Below, piece by piece: positions 23,703 through 34,909 of a stretch of DNA of 37,039 bases. The number at the start of each line of letters is the position of its first letter. Positions within the stretch are counted from its first letter, which is position 1. The DNA lies in contig NZ_NFGZ01000030.1 of assembly GCF_002159175.1 (NCBI RefSeq), forward strand, positions 1 through 37,039. Direction: 5' to 3'. Source of the stretch: Flavonifractor sp. An92. GTDB lineage: Bacteria; Bacillota; Clostridia; Oscillospirales; Oscillospiraceae. The notes beneath the pieces were generated by a model. That model was given only the letters and a program-made list of their open reading frames with translations. It was not told the DNA's origin and searched no databases. Made by a program: the position numbers and the translations under genes.

Positions 23703-24028
23703 GCGTCCTGCCCGGACAGGGCACCGCTTTCTTTGCAAAGAAAGCGGTGGGAAAGAAAGCCCAGAGGGGGGATACCCCCCTCTGGACTCCCCCAAAACGC
23801 ATCCCGGCCTTCATCCGGCTGCGGCGGTATTTCCTCGGCTTGGCGTGGCCAATTCCGGGCTTTCCGCCTATCCGGAAAGCGTTGTACCTTGGCAATCGGG
23901 GCGGCCCCCGAAAAGGCCGCCCTTTTGGAGGGGAGTGGAGAGGGGAACGAGAAGTTCCCCTCTCCTTCTTTTCTTTCCCCCATTTCTTTTCGAGAAAAGA
24001 AATGGGGCGCTGTCCGCGTAGGACGCCC
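23703..24028. repeat. paired inverted hairpin element
   Basis: Two diverged copies of one two-hairpin unit face each other, each about 95-105 bp. Copy 1 (23703-23798) has hairpin A, a 13-bp palindrome around TTTGCAAA (23722-23749), then GGGAAAGAAA, then hairpin B, CCAGAGGGGGG/CCCCCCTCTGG (23761-23785). Copy 2 (23925-24028, inverted) has hairpin A with a 14-bp stem (23978-24007) and hairpin B with a 12-bp stem (23937-23965). The outer GCGTCCT and CGGACAG blocks are kept. Stem bases differ between copies but pairing is preserved. The 125-bp centre holds GGGCGGCC/GGCCGCCC plus TTTT (23899-23926). No credible ORF is present. Confidence 0.75.
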
Positions 24029-24065
24029 GCCCGGCGAGGGCAAGATCTGCCCAGTCTGGGCATAG

Positions 24066-24098
24066 AAAAAGACCCGTCCGAATCGGACGGGCCTTTTT
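24066..24098. terminator. bidirectional terminator
   Basis: CCCGTCCG (24073-24080) pairs with CGGACGGG (24084-24091), with five As on the left and five Ts on the right, so it works in both directions. It lies between the paired hairpin element and the small ORF at 24133. Confidence 0.88.
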
Positions 24099-24132
24099 CC
24101 GTTTGAAAGAGAGAGAAAGAGAGGAGGTAAAA

Positions 24133-24207
24133 ATGAAAAACACTGTCTATCTAAAACACGGCACTTCCGTGGTGTTTCTTGTCTGCTCCCGCAGCCTGGA
24201 GCAGTGA
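24133..24207 (+). CDS. possible 24-aa peptide, unknown
   Basis: A short ORF encodes MKNTVYLKHG then TSVVFLVCSRSLEQ. The ribosome site GAGGAGGTAAAA is close to ideal and well spaced, which is the main reason to list it. The middle (TSVVFLVC) is hydrophobic. No promoter is visible between the terminator at 24098 and the ORF, no downstream gene is on this strand, and I recognise no family. It could be a leader peptide, a small membrane peptide, or a gene remnant. Confidence 0.35.
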   Translation: MKNTVYLKHGTSVVFLVCSRSLEQ

Positions 24208-24314
24208 TCGTTGGGTTTTCCCTGACTGCATGATAAGAATACCACGCATTCCCTTTTAAGAGTTGGACAGACTTTGAAATCTATGTGAATAATGTGTGAA
24301 CGGTAGACATAATG
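24208..24314. other. AT-richer spacer without recognised features
   Basis: This stretch between the small ORF and the purL terminator is lower in GC than the rest. I see no ORF with a ribosome site, no clear promoter pair and no repeat. Confidence 0.4.
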
Positions 24315-24342
24315 CAAAACGCCCCCGGCATTTGCCGGGGGC
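24315..24342 (-). terminator. purL terminator
   Basis: On the minus strand GCCCCCGGCA and TGCCGGGGGC (24342-24321) form a 10-bp stem followed by TTTT (24319-24316 region), 18 bases after the purL stop. Confidence 0.88.
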
Positions 24343-24359
24343 GCAGTGCGTGAAAGCGG

Positions 24360-27300
24360 TTATTTGAAGTAGAGCGCGCCGCTCTCCAGGAGAGGCTGGT
24401 GCTTCTCGCCGGGGATGTTGACGGCCACGCAGGGGCCGCGGCGCTCGGAGTGGCCCATCTTGCCGAACACACGGCCGTCGGGGGAGAAGATGCCCTCGAT
24501 GGCCCACAGGGAGCCGTTGGGGTTCACGTCGATGTCCATAGAGGGCTTGCCCTCCAGGTCCACGTACTGAGTGGCCACCTGGCCGTGGGCGATCAGGTCC
24601 TCCAGCACGCTCTGGGGCGCCACAAAGCGGCCCTCGCCGTGGGAGATGGGGATGGCGTGGAGGTCGCCCACCTGGCTCTTGAGCATCCAGGGGGAGTTGA
24701 CGCTGGCCACCCGGGTGGTGACATAGCGGCTCTGGTGGCGGCCGATGTTGTTGAAGGTCAGGGTGGGGCAGGTCTCGTCCATGTCGCGGATCTCGCCGTA
24801 GGGCACCAGACCCAGCTTGATGAGGGCCTGGAAGCCGTTGCACACGCCCAGCATCAGGCCGTCCCGGTTCTTCAGGAGGTCGTGGATGGCGTCGGTGAGG
24901 CGGGGATTGCGCAGGAAGGAGGCGATGAACTTGGCGGAGCCCTCCGGCTCGTCGCCGCCGGAGAAGCCGCCGGGGATGAACACCATCTGAGCCCCCCGGA
25001 TGGCCCCCTCCAGGGCCTGGGCGGACTCCTCCAGGGCGGCGGAGCTCAGGTTGCGCACCACCACGATCTCGGGGTCCAGACCGGCCCGGCGGCAGGCCCG
25101 GGCGGAGTCGTACTCACAGTTGGTGCCGGGGAACACGGGGATGACCACCTTGGGGGTGGCGACCTTGTGCTTGCACACGGCGGGGGAGCGCTTGTCCCAG
25201 GACACGGCCTCCACCGCGCCGGAGTCGGCGGTGCGGTTGGGGTACACGTCCTCCAGAACGGCCTCGTTGAGGGAGAGCAGCTCGGCAATGGGGGCAGTGT
25301 CCTGACCCAGGGTGATGACCGGCTCGACGGTGGTGGTGCCGATGCGCTCGCCGCAGGCGCAGTCCTCGGTGAGCTCGGCCACGATAGCGCCGGGCATCAC
25401 GGCGAACCAATCCCGGTCGCCGCAGGCGGTGAAGCCGATGGTGTTGCCGAAGGACATCTTGGTGACGGCCTCGGCCAGGCCGTTCTCCACGGCCCAGGCG
25501 GCCTTCACCTTCCCGGCCTCACACAGGGCGTGGAACTGCTCCCAGCCCGCCTTCACAGCCTCAGTGTCGCCCGCGCCGAAGAGGTAGACGCCGTGACCGG
25601 CCTCCTTGAACTCGGGGGAGAGGACTTCCCCGGCCTTGGCGGGGGCGATGGCGAAGGAGATGAGGGTGGGGGGCACGTCCTTGTCCAGGAAGGAGCCGGA
25701 CATGGAGTCCTTGCCGCCGATGGCGGCGGCGCCCAGCTCCAGCTGCGCGTCCAGCGCGCCCAGCAGGGCGGAGAAGGGCTTGCCCCAGCGCTCGGGCTCG
25801 TTGCGGAGCTTCTCGAAGAACTCCTGGAGGGTGAGATAGGCCTTCTTGTAGTCGGCGCCGGCTGCCACGATCTTGGCCACCGAGGTCACCACCGCGCTGT
25901 GGGCTCCGGCGTAGGGGTCGGCGGTGAGCTGGTCCGGGTCACAGGCCCAGGCCATGATGCTGGCCTGATCGGTCTCCTGGCCGGGCTCCACGGGGAAGAG
26001 GGCGGCCATGGCCTGGGCGGGGGTACGCTGGGTCTTGCCGCCGAAGGGCATCAGGACACTGGCCGCGCCGATGGAGCCGTCGAAGCGCTCGGTGAGGCCG
26101 CGGCGGGAGGCGCACTTGAGGCTCCCCGCCATCTCCCGCAGGGAGAGGAAGGGCGCGCCGTGGGAGGCGGCCTTGTGGGCGGGGACAGACACCTGGGCGT
26201 GCTTCACCGCGCCGTTGGTGTTGAGGAAGGCGCGGGACAGGTTGGCGATGGTCTTGCCCCGCCAGGTCATGACCATCCGGGGGCTCTCGGTGACGGTGGC
26301 CACCTGATAGGCCTCCAGGTTCTCGGCCTCGGCGGCGGCGATGAACTTGGCGGCGTCCTCGGGGGCGACCACCACGGCCATGCGCTCCTGGCTCTCGGAA
26401 ATGGCCAGCTCGGTGCCGTCCAGGCCGTCGTACTTCTTGCGCACGGCGTCCAGGTCGATGGTCAGGCCGTCGGCCAGCTCACCGATGGCCACGCTGACGC
26501 CGCCCGCGCCGAAGTCGTTGCAGCGCTTGATGAGGCGGGTCACTTCGCCGTTGCGGAACAGGCGCTGGATCTTGCGCTCCTCGGGGGCGTTGCCCTTCTG
26601 GACCTCGGAGGCCATGGTGGTGAGGGACTTCATGTTGTGGCTCTTGGAGGAGCCGGTGGCGCCGCCGATGCCGTCCCGGCCGGTGCGGCCGCCCAGGAGG
26701 ATCACCACGTCGCCGGGGGCGGGCACCTCACGGCGTACATGGTCGGCGGGAGCCGCGCCCACCACCGCGCCGCACTCCAGGCGCTTGGCGATGTAGCCCT
26801 CGTGGTAGAGCTCGGCCACGTGGCCGGTGGCCAGGCCGATCTGGTTGCCGTAGGAGGAATAGCCCGCCGCGGCGGTCTGGGCCAGCTTGCGCTGGGGGAG
26901 CTTGCCCGGGGTGGTCTGGTCATAGGGCACCCGGGGGTCGCCGCCGCCGGTCACCCGCATGGCCTGATGGACGTACACACGGCCGGACAGGGGGTCGCGG
27001 ATACAGCCGCCGATGCAGGTGGCCGCGCCGCCGAAGGGCTCGATCTCGGTGGGGTGGTTGTGGGTCTCATTCTTGAACATGAGGAGCCAGTCCTGGTCCT
27101 GGCCGTCCACCTGGGCGGGGACGTGGATGGAGCAGGCGTTGATCTCCTCGCTCTCGTCCAGCTCGGGCAGGAGGCCCCGCTTCTTGAGGACCTTGGTGCC
27201 CAGAGTGGCGATGTCCATGAGAGTCTGGGGACGCTTGGACGCCTTCTCCTCGCCGTAGACCTCCACCCGGCCGGCCAGATACCGCTCATAGGCGGCCTTC

Positions 27301-28037
27301 ACGTCGGGGTCGCTCAGGTCCACCTGGTCCAGATGGGTGGAGAAGGTGGTGTGGCGGCAGTGGTCGGACCAGTAGGTGTCCACCAGGCGCACCTCGGTGA
27401 GGGTGGGGTCCCGCCCCTCCTCGTCCTTGAAATAGCCCTGGAGGAAGGTGAGGTCGTCCAGGTCCATGGCGAGGCCCAGCTCGTCCAGCAGGGCGGCGAG
27501 CCCGGCGCTGTCCAGGGTGCGGAAGCCCTCCAGCACCGCCACGTCGGCGGGCACGGGGTAGTCCCGGCTCAGGGTGTCGGGCTTCTCCAGGGTGGCCTCA
27601 CGGCTCTCCACCGGGTTGATGAGGTAGTGCTTGACCTTCTCCATCTCCCCGTCGGACACGCTGCCGGAGAGGAGGTACACGCTGGCCGAGGCGGTCAGAG
27701 GCCGCTCTCCGCCGGTGAGGAGCTGGATGCACTGCGCGCAGGAGTCGGCCCGCTGGTCGAACTGGCCCGGCAGGGCCTCCACGGCGCAGATGCGCTCCGC
27801 CCCGTCCCGGGGGAAGTCCTCGTCATAGACGGCGTCCACCTGGGGCTCACTGAGCACGGTGGTGCGGATGGCCGCATAGGTGTTTTGGTCGATGCCCTCC
27901 ACGTCGTAGCGGTGGAGGATGCGCACGCCGGTGAGCCCCTTCAGGCCCAGCTCGCCCCGCAGCTCGTCCAGGAGGCGGCGGGCCTCCACGTCAAAGCTGG
28001 GCTTCTTTTCGGCATAGCAGCGAAATACGTTACCCAT
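24360..28037 (-). CDS. purL: phosphoribosylformylglycinamidine synthase, single-chain PurL
   Basis: PurL makes FGAM from FGAR, ATP and glutamine, the fourth step of purine synthesis. At 1225 aa this is the long fused form with synthetase and glutaminase in one chain, not the PurS-PurL-PurQ split form usual in Bacilli. Start 28037 (MGNVFRCYAEKK) is preferred because AAAGGGG is eight bases away; the ATG at 28043 is too close. Motifs: YWSDHCRHTTF and FKNETHNHPTEIEPFGGAATC in the first synthetase half; a glutaminase with FPGTNCEYD, nucleophile Cys1066 in GVCNGFQ, and SHGEGRF. It follows an orphan substrate-binding protein by 60 bp. Confidence 0.96.
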   Translation of the reverse strand: MGNVFRCYAEKKPSFDVEARRLLDELRGELGLKGLTGVRILHRYDVEGIDQNTYAAIRTTVLSEPQVDAVYDEDFPRDGAERICAVEALPGQFDQRADSCAQCIQLLTGGERPLTASASVYLLSGSVSDGEMEKVKHYLINPVESREATLEKPDTLSRDYPVPADVAVLEGFRTLDSAGLAALLDELGLAMDLDDLTFLQGYFKDEEGRDPTLTEVRLVDTYWSDHCRHTTFSTHLDQVDLSDPDVKAAYERYLAGRVEVYGEEKASKRPQTLMDIATLGTKVLKKRGLLPELDESEEINACSIHVPAQVDGQDQDWLLMFKNETHNHPTEIEPFGGAATCIGGCIRDPLSGRVYVHQAMRVTGGGDPRVPYDQTTPGKLPQRKLAQTAAAGYSSYGNQIGLATGHVAELYHEGYIAKRLECGAVVGAAPADHVRREVPAPGDVVILLGGRTGRDGIGGATGSSKSHNMKSLTTMASEVQKGNAPEERKIQRLFRNGEVTRLIKRCNDFGAGGVSVAIGELADGLTIDLDAVRKKYDGLDGTELAISESQERMAVVVAPEDAAKFIAAAEAENLEAYQVATVTESPRMVMTWRGKTIANLSRAFLNTNGAVKHAQVSVPAHKAASHGAPFLSLREMAGSLKCASRRGLTERFDGSIGAASVLMPFGGKTQRTPAQAMAALFPVEPGQETDQASIMAWACDPDQLTADPYAGAHSAVVTSVAKIVAAGADYKKAYLTLQEFFEKLRNEPERWGKPFSALLGALDAQLELGAAAIGGKDSMSGSFLDKDVPPTLISFAIAPAKAGEVLSPEFKEAGHGVYLFGAGDTEAVKAGWEQFHALCEAGKVKAAWAVENGLAEAVTKMSFGNTIGFTACGDRDWFAVMPGAIVAELTEDCACGERIGTTTVEPVITLGQDTAPIAELLSLNEAVLEDVYPNRTADSGAVEAVSWDKRSPAVCKHKVATPKVVIPVFPGTNCEYDSARACRRAGLDPEIVVVRNLSSAALEESAQALEGAIRGAQMVFIPGGFSGGDEPEGSAKFIASFLRNPRLTDAIHDLLKNRDGLMLGVCNGFQALIKLGLVPYGEIRDMDETCPTLTFNNIGRHQSRYVTTRVASVNSPWMLKSQVGDLHAIPISHGEGRFVAPQSVLEDLIAHGQVATQYVDLEGKPSMDIDVNPNGSLWAIEGIFSPDGRVFGKMGHSERRGPCVAVNIPGEKHQPLLESGALYFK

Positions 28038-28066
28038 TTCCATAACCCCTTTTTGTTTGTATCGGA

Positions 28067-28084
28067 GCGGCCCCGGGGGGCCGC
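28067..28084 (-). other. intercistronic hairpin between the lipoprotein gene and purL
   Basis: GCGGCCC and GGGCCGC pair around a four-base loop in the 60-bp gap. There is no T-run, so read-through into purL is expected. Confidence 0.55.
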
Positions 28085-28097
28085 GTAACCCGCAGGT

Positions 28098-29645
28098 TCA
28101 GCTGGCGGTGTGGATCACCCAGGACTCGAAGCCGTAATAGAGATTCTGCTGGGTGGGCGTCAGCTCGGAGATCTGGCCCCACTGGGAGAGGACCGACCAG
28201 TTTTTGAAGCACAGCGCGGTGAAGGGCATCTGCTGCTCCAGCTGCTCATAGAGCGCCGTGGCGGCGGCGTTCCGCGCCTCCCCCTGCGCCGCGCGGAAGG
28301 TGGCGTGAAGGGTGGTGGTGGTCCAGTCGGAGAACTGGCCATAGTTGAGGCTCCCGCCCGAGAGGAGGGGAGCAAAGGTAAAGTCGGCGGTGAGCCGGGT
28401 CTCGCCCAGGTAGAGGTCGAAGTCCCCGCCGCTCAGGGCGGTGAGGTACTCCTCCCAGGGGCGCTTGTCCACCGTCACGGAGACGCCCACGGACTCCAGC
28501 TGCCGCTCCAGCTCGTCAGCCACGTCGCAGCGGTAGGCGTTGTCCTGGCTGACCAGCAGCTTCACTTCCAGCGCGCTGCCGTTCTTGGAGTAGCTGCCGC
28601 CGCTGCGGGTCCAGCCCGCCTCCTCCAGCAGCTGCGCCGTGGTCTGCGGCGCGTAGGAGAGCCGGGTGGCCAGCTCCTCATCATAGAGGGCGCTGTCCGG
28701 GTGGACGGGCAGGGGCGAGGGCGTGGCGTGGTGGGCCAGGATGGCCCGGGTGATGGTGTTGCGGTCCATGGCATAAGAGAGAGCACGACGGACCGCCGCG
28801 TCCTGGCAGGGCCCGGAGGCGGTGTTGAACCCCACATAGAGCAGCGTGGAGGTGGCGTAGTCGGTGGTCTCGTAATTGCCCGAGAAGCCGGGGGAGTTGG
28901 TGCCGGTGAGGTCGGTATTGACCAGGGAGATGTCCCCGGTGTCAAAGCTGGAGATGAGGGCGTCGTTGCCGCTGATGGCCCGGAGCCGGATGGTCTCGGG
29001 CATGGTATCGGTGGCGCGCCAGCTCTCATCCCGGCGGCGGAGGCTCAGGTCATTCCCCGTCCCCTCCAGCACATAGGGCCCGGTGCCCGGGGGCACCGCG
29101 GCGGTGCTCTCCTTGAGGATGGGCACGTCCAGCAGGGTGTCCAGCGCCCCGTTAGGGAGGGACAGGGTGATGGTGACGGTGCCGTCTCCGGCGGTGATGC
29201 CGTTGATGGAGGAGAGACGGTACTGATAGAGGGTGCTCTGGCGGGCCAGATTCAGCGAGTACACCACATCCTGGGCGGTGAGAGGGGAGCCGTCGGAGAA
29301 GGTGACCCCCTGCCGCAGGGTAATGGTCCAGGTGGCGCTGTCGGCCGAAACGGTATGGGAGGCGGCCAGGGCGGGCTGGGCCTGAAAATTCTCATCCAGG
29401 GTGTAGAGCCCGTCGTACATCAGCCCCGCCAGCTCCAGATTCACCCGGTTGGTGCCGCTGATGGGGTGGAACCCGGCGTCCGGGTAGCAGGGCAGGGCGA
29501 ACTGGGTGGCCAGTACGGCGGTGGGCTGGGCCGAGGGCGTGGGGGTGGGCTCCGGCGACTGGGTGGCGTCGGGCATCTGCTCCCCGCAGCCGCTCAGCAG
29601 GAGCAGAAGGCCGCACAGGGCCAGGGCGGCAAAACGGTGTCTCAT
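28098..29645 (-). CDS. ABC transporter family-5 substrate-binding lipoprotein
   Basis: This 515-aa extracytoplasmic solute-binding protein is of the peptide/nickel (SBP_bac_5) family. Start 29645 begins MRHRFAALALCGLLLLLSGC with the lipobox cysteine at residue 20. A Pro/Thr/Ser-rich linker follows (PEPTPTPSAQPT). Family motifs include FHPISGTNRVNLELAGLMYDG, TWTITLRQGVTFSDGSPLTAQDVVYSL and the later AVRRALSYAMDRNTI. No permease or ATPase genes are adjacent, so it must share a transporter encoded elsewhere or act otherwise. It lies eight bases after pgeF and ahead of purL. Confidence 0.9.
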   Translation of the reverse strand: MRHRFAALALCGLLLLLSGCGEQMPDATQSPEPTPTPSAQPTAVLATQFALPCYPDAGFHPISGTNRVNLELAGLMYDGLYTLDENFQAQPALAASHTVSADSATWTITLRQGVTFSDGSPLTAQDVVYSLNLARQSTLYQYRLSSINGITAGDGTVTITLSLPNGALDTLLDVPILKESTAAVPPGTGPYVLEGTGNDLSLRRRDESWRATDTMPETIRLRAISGNDALISSFDTGDISLVNTDLTGTNSPGFSGNYETTDYATSTLLYVGFNTASGPCQDAAVRRALSYAMDRNTITRAILAHHATPSPLPVHPDSALYDEELATRLSYAPQTTAQLLEEAGWTRSGGSYSKNGSALEVKLLVSQDNAYRCDVADELERQLESVGVSVTVDKRPWEEYLTALSGGDFDLYLGETRLTADFTFAPLLSGGSLNYGQFSDWTTTTLHATFRAAQGEARNAAATALYEQLEQQMPFTALCFKNWSVLSQWGQISELTPTQQNLYYGFESWVIHTAS

Positions 29646-29653
29646 GGCGCCCC

Positions 29654-30463
29654 TCACAGCAGCTGGATCATGGCCGCCTGGCTGCCCCGCTGGCCCCGGG
29701 TGTAGCGGTGGGACCAGAAGCGGTCGTGCTGGCACATGGTGCAGGCGTCGGACACGGCGATGTGGTCGGGGGAGAGGCCGGCCTTCTTCAGCCACAGGGC
29801 GTTCATTCCCTTCAGGTCCACGTGGAACTTGCCGCTGTCCCGCACCTCGATGTGGTGCAGGGCGGAGGCGCCCAGAGCCTCGGTCATGGCGTTGGGCACG
29901 TCCTCGTCGGTCTCAAAGCAGCACAGGGAGATGCCCGGGCCGATGGCGGCCAGGATGTCGCCGGGGCAGGAGCCGTAGCGCTCCACCATGGCCTTCACGG
30001 CCTCCCCGGCGATGCCCATGGCGGTGCCGCGCCACCCGGCGTGGACGGCGGAGACCACCCGGCGCACCGGGTCATAGAGCAGAATGGGCAGACAGTCGGC
30101 GGTGAAGATGGTGAGGCACACCCCCGGGATGTCGGTGATGAGGCCGTCGGCCTCCCAGATGGGGCGGCGGAGCCCCTGGCCCCGGTCGGCGGCGGTGATG
30201 GTGCGCACGGCACAGCCGTGGACCTGGTTGGACAGGACCAGCCCCTCAAAGTCCGCCCCGATGGCGGCGGTAAAGCGGCGGAAGTTCTTCTCCACCCGCT
30301 CCGGCTCGTCCCCCCGGTAGAGCCCCAGGTTCAGGGAGTCATAGATGCCCTCGCTCACGCCGCCCAGCCGGGTGGAGAAGCCGTGGGCCACCCCTCCGGC
30401 GTTGGTGAAGCCGTCGCAGGTGAGAAAGGGGACCTGATTTTGCATCGAATCTACAATCGTCAT
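29654..30463 (-). CDS. pgeF: PgeF/YfiH family protein (multicopper polyphenol oxidase domain)
   Basis: This protein belongs to the YfiH/YlmD (DUF152) family, reported as a peptidoglycan-editing factor and as a purine nucleoside phosphorylase/adenosine deaminase. Start 30463 (MTIVDSMQNQ) follows GAGGG; the frame is open to 30532 without a better site. Length is 269 aa. The metal-site residues are visible: NQVHG, FTADCLPILLYD and AVHAGWRG, in family order. It heads a minus-strand run with the lipoprotein and purL. A purine-salvage role would suit purL, but that is inference. Confidence 0.92.
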   Translation of the reverse strand: MTIVDSMQNQVPFLTCDGFTNAGGVAHGFSTRLGGVSEGIYDSLNLGLYRGDEPERVEKNFRRFTAAIGADFEGLVLSNQVHGCAVRTITAADRGQGLRRPIWEADGLITDIPGVCLTIFTADCLPILLYDPVRRVVSAVHAGWRGTAMGIAGEAVKAMVERYGSCPGDILAAIGPGISLCCFETDEDVPNAMTEALGASALHHIEVRDSGKFHVDLKGMNALWLKKAGLSPDHIAVSDACTMCQHDRFWSHRYTRGQRGSQAAMIQLL

Positions 30464-30568
30464 AGAAAAAACCCTCAGCAAAAGTGAGAAAAGCAGGATG
30501 GGGTGCCTCCCGGCAGGGCCGGTCCGTCTCACATTCTGCTCTTCTTCCTGGTTTGTTCGGTTTTCAGG

Positions 30569-30598
30569 GCGGGGGCAGTTCCGCGGAACTGCCCCCGC
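30569..30598 (-). other. hairpin downstream of secA
   Basis: A 14-bp perfect stem (GCGGGGGCAGTTCC with GGAACTGCCCCCGC) lies 10 bases after the secA stop. No proper T-run follows on either strand, so it may be a weak terminator or a 3'-end stabiliser. Confidence 0.6.
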
Positions 30599-30608
30599 GC
30601 GGGATGGT

Positions 30609-33368
<2,760 letters not shown>

Positions 33369-33432
33369 CTTAGGTCAAACACCTTTCTTGGCAGGATGCC
33401 GAATCTGTAACGTCCATAAAATTTCATGTTAG

Positions 33433-33441
33433 AGTATAGCA
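33433..33441 (-). promoter_or_regulatory. extended -10 promoter for secA
   Basis: The minus strand reads TGCTATACT (33441-33433), an extended -10 element, about 65 bases before secA. The -35 region is only a T-run. Confidence 0.5.
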
Positions 33442-33509
33442 CATCCCCCCTTAATAAAAAAGGGGAAATTGTGAACAAATAGAGGCGGTGCGTGTATCGA
33501 AAGGGAAAC

Positions 33510-34889
33510 TCACTCGTTCAGACCGGGAACCTGGGGGAGCTGGTCGAAGCTGCGCTGGAGCTCCTCGTCGGTGGGGACATAGTCCCGCATCCGCCCGGCG
33601 CGGAAGTTCTCGTAGGCGGTCATGTCGAAGTAGCCGGTGCCGGTGAGGCCGAAGAGGATGGTCTTGGCCTCGCCGCTCTCCCTGCACTTGAAGGCCTCGT
33701 CGATGGCAGCCCGGATGGCGTGGGCCGACTCGGGGGCGGGGAGGATGGTCTCCTGCTTGGCGAAGAGGACGGCGGCCTCGAACACCTTGGTCTGCTCCAC
33801 CGACACGGCCTCCATGTACCCGTCGTGGTAGAGCTTGGAGAGGATGGGGGACATGCCGTGGTAGCGCAGGCCGCCGGCGTGGTTGGCGGAGGGGATGAAC
33901 TGGCTGCCCAGGGTGTACATCTTGGCCAGAGGGGTGATCTTGCCGGTGTCGCAGAAGTCGTAGGCGTATTTGCCCCGGGTGAGGGAGGGGCAGGAGGCGG
34001 GCTCCACCGCCACGATGCGGGGATCGGCCTTGCCGGTGAGCTTATCCCGCATGAAGGGGGCGATGAGGCCGCCCAGGTTGGACCCGCCGCCGGCGCAGCC
34101 GATGACCACGTCGGGGTACTCGTCGATGAGCTCCAGGGCGGCGGCGCTCTCCAGACCGATGACGCTCTGGTGGAGGACCACCTGGCTCAGGACGCTGCCC
34201 AGCACGTAGCGGCAGCCAGGGGTGGTGACGGCCTGCTCCACCGCCTCGGAGATGGCGCAGCCCAGGCTGCCGGTGGTGTCGGGGTCGGCGGCCAGGATGG
34301 CCCGCCCGGCGTTGGTGGTGTTGCTGGGGCTGGGGATGATGTTGGCGTCGAAGGTCTCGATGACCGCCTTGCGGAAGGGCTTCTGCTCGTAGGAGCACTT
34401 CACCATATACACCGTGAGGGGAAGGCCGAAGAAGGAACAGGCCTCGGCCAGGGCGGTGCCCCACTGGCCCGCGCCGGTCTCGGTGGTGAGGCTGGTGAGC
34501 CCCTGGGCCTTGGCGTAGTAGGCCTGGGCGGCGGCGGAGTTGAGCTTGTGGGAGCCGGAGGTGTTGTTGCCCTCGAATTTGTAGTAAATTTTCGCCGGGG
34601 TGTCCAGGTATTTCTCCAGGTTGTAGGCCCGGATGAGGGGGGAGGGCCGGTACATCTTATAAAAGTCCAGCACCGGCTCCGGGATGTCGAAATAGGGGGT
34701 GGTGTCGTCCAGCTCCTGCCTGGCCAGCTCGGTGCAGAACACCCCCTCCAGGTCGGACAGGGTGACGGGCTGACCGGTGCCGGGATTCAGAAGGGGGGCG
34801 GGCTTCTCCTTCATATCGGCCCGCAGATTGTACCACTGGCGGGGGATGCGGTCCTCGGGCAGGTAGATGCGGTGGGGGATGTTCTTCAT
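33510..34889 (-). CDS. trpB: TrpB2-type tryptophan synthase beta chain
   Basis: This PLP enzyme of the TrpB2 subfamily condenses indole and serine to tryptophan. Start 34889 (MKNIPHRIYLPEDRIPRQWY) follows GAAAGGAGCG. At 459 aa it is longer than TrpB1 because of the N-terminal extension typical of TrpB2. The PLP lysine is Lys115 in SGSHKLNSAAA; the phosphate-binding loop is in CAGGGSNLGG, and TTETGAGQWGTALA is diagnostic. No trpA or other trp gene is adjacent. A T-box leader upstream links it to tRNA-Trp charging. It may salvage indole, but that is inference. Confidence 0.93.
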   Translation of the reverse strand: MKNIPHRIYLPEDRIPRQWYNLRADMKEKPAPLLNPGTGQPVTLSDLEGVFCTELARQELDDTTPYFDIPEPVLDFYKMYRPSPLIRAYNLEKYLDTPAKIYYKFEGNNTSGSHKLNSAAAQAYYAKAQGLTSLTTETGAGQWGTALAEACSFFGLPLTVYMVKCSYEQKPFRKAVIETFDANIIPSPSNTTNAGRAILAADPDTTGSLGCAISEAVEQAVTTPGCRYVLGSVLSQVVLHQSVIGLESAAALELIDEYPDVVIGCAGGGSNLGGLIAPFMRDKLTGKADPRIVAVEPASCPSLTRGKYAYDFCDTGKITPLAKMYTLGSQFIPSANHAGGLRYHGMSPILSKLYHDGYMEAVSVEQTKVFEAAVLFAKQETILPAPESAHAIRAAIDEAFKCRESGEAKTILFGLTGTGYFDMTAYENFRAGRMRDYVPTDEELQRSFDQLPQVPGLNE

Positions 34890-34909
34890 AGCGGGCGCTC
34901 CTTTCAGCC

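Noticed and set aside
23686-24106. Several overlapping 85-160-codon ORFs in the gap after etfA
   Set aside because: They cross the inverted hairpin element and the terminators, have no ribosome sites, and encode low-complexity Arg/Pro/Lys-rich products; the structure explains the sequence better.
24399-28088. 1229-codon plus-strand frame covering all of purL
   Set aside because: The composition is the mirror of purL codons (Gly/His/Leu/Val repeats), with no ribosome site or recognisable domain; purL itself has all catalytic motifs.
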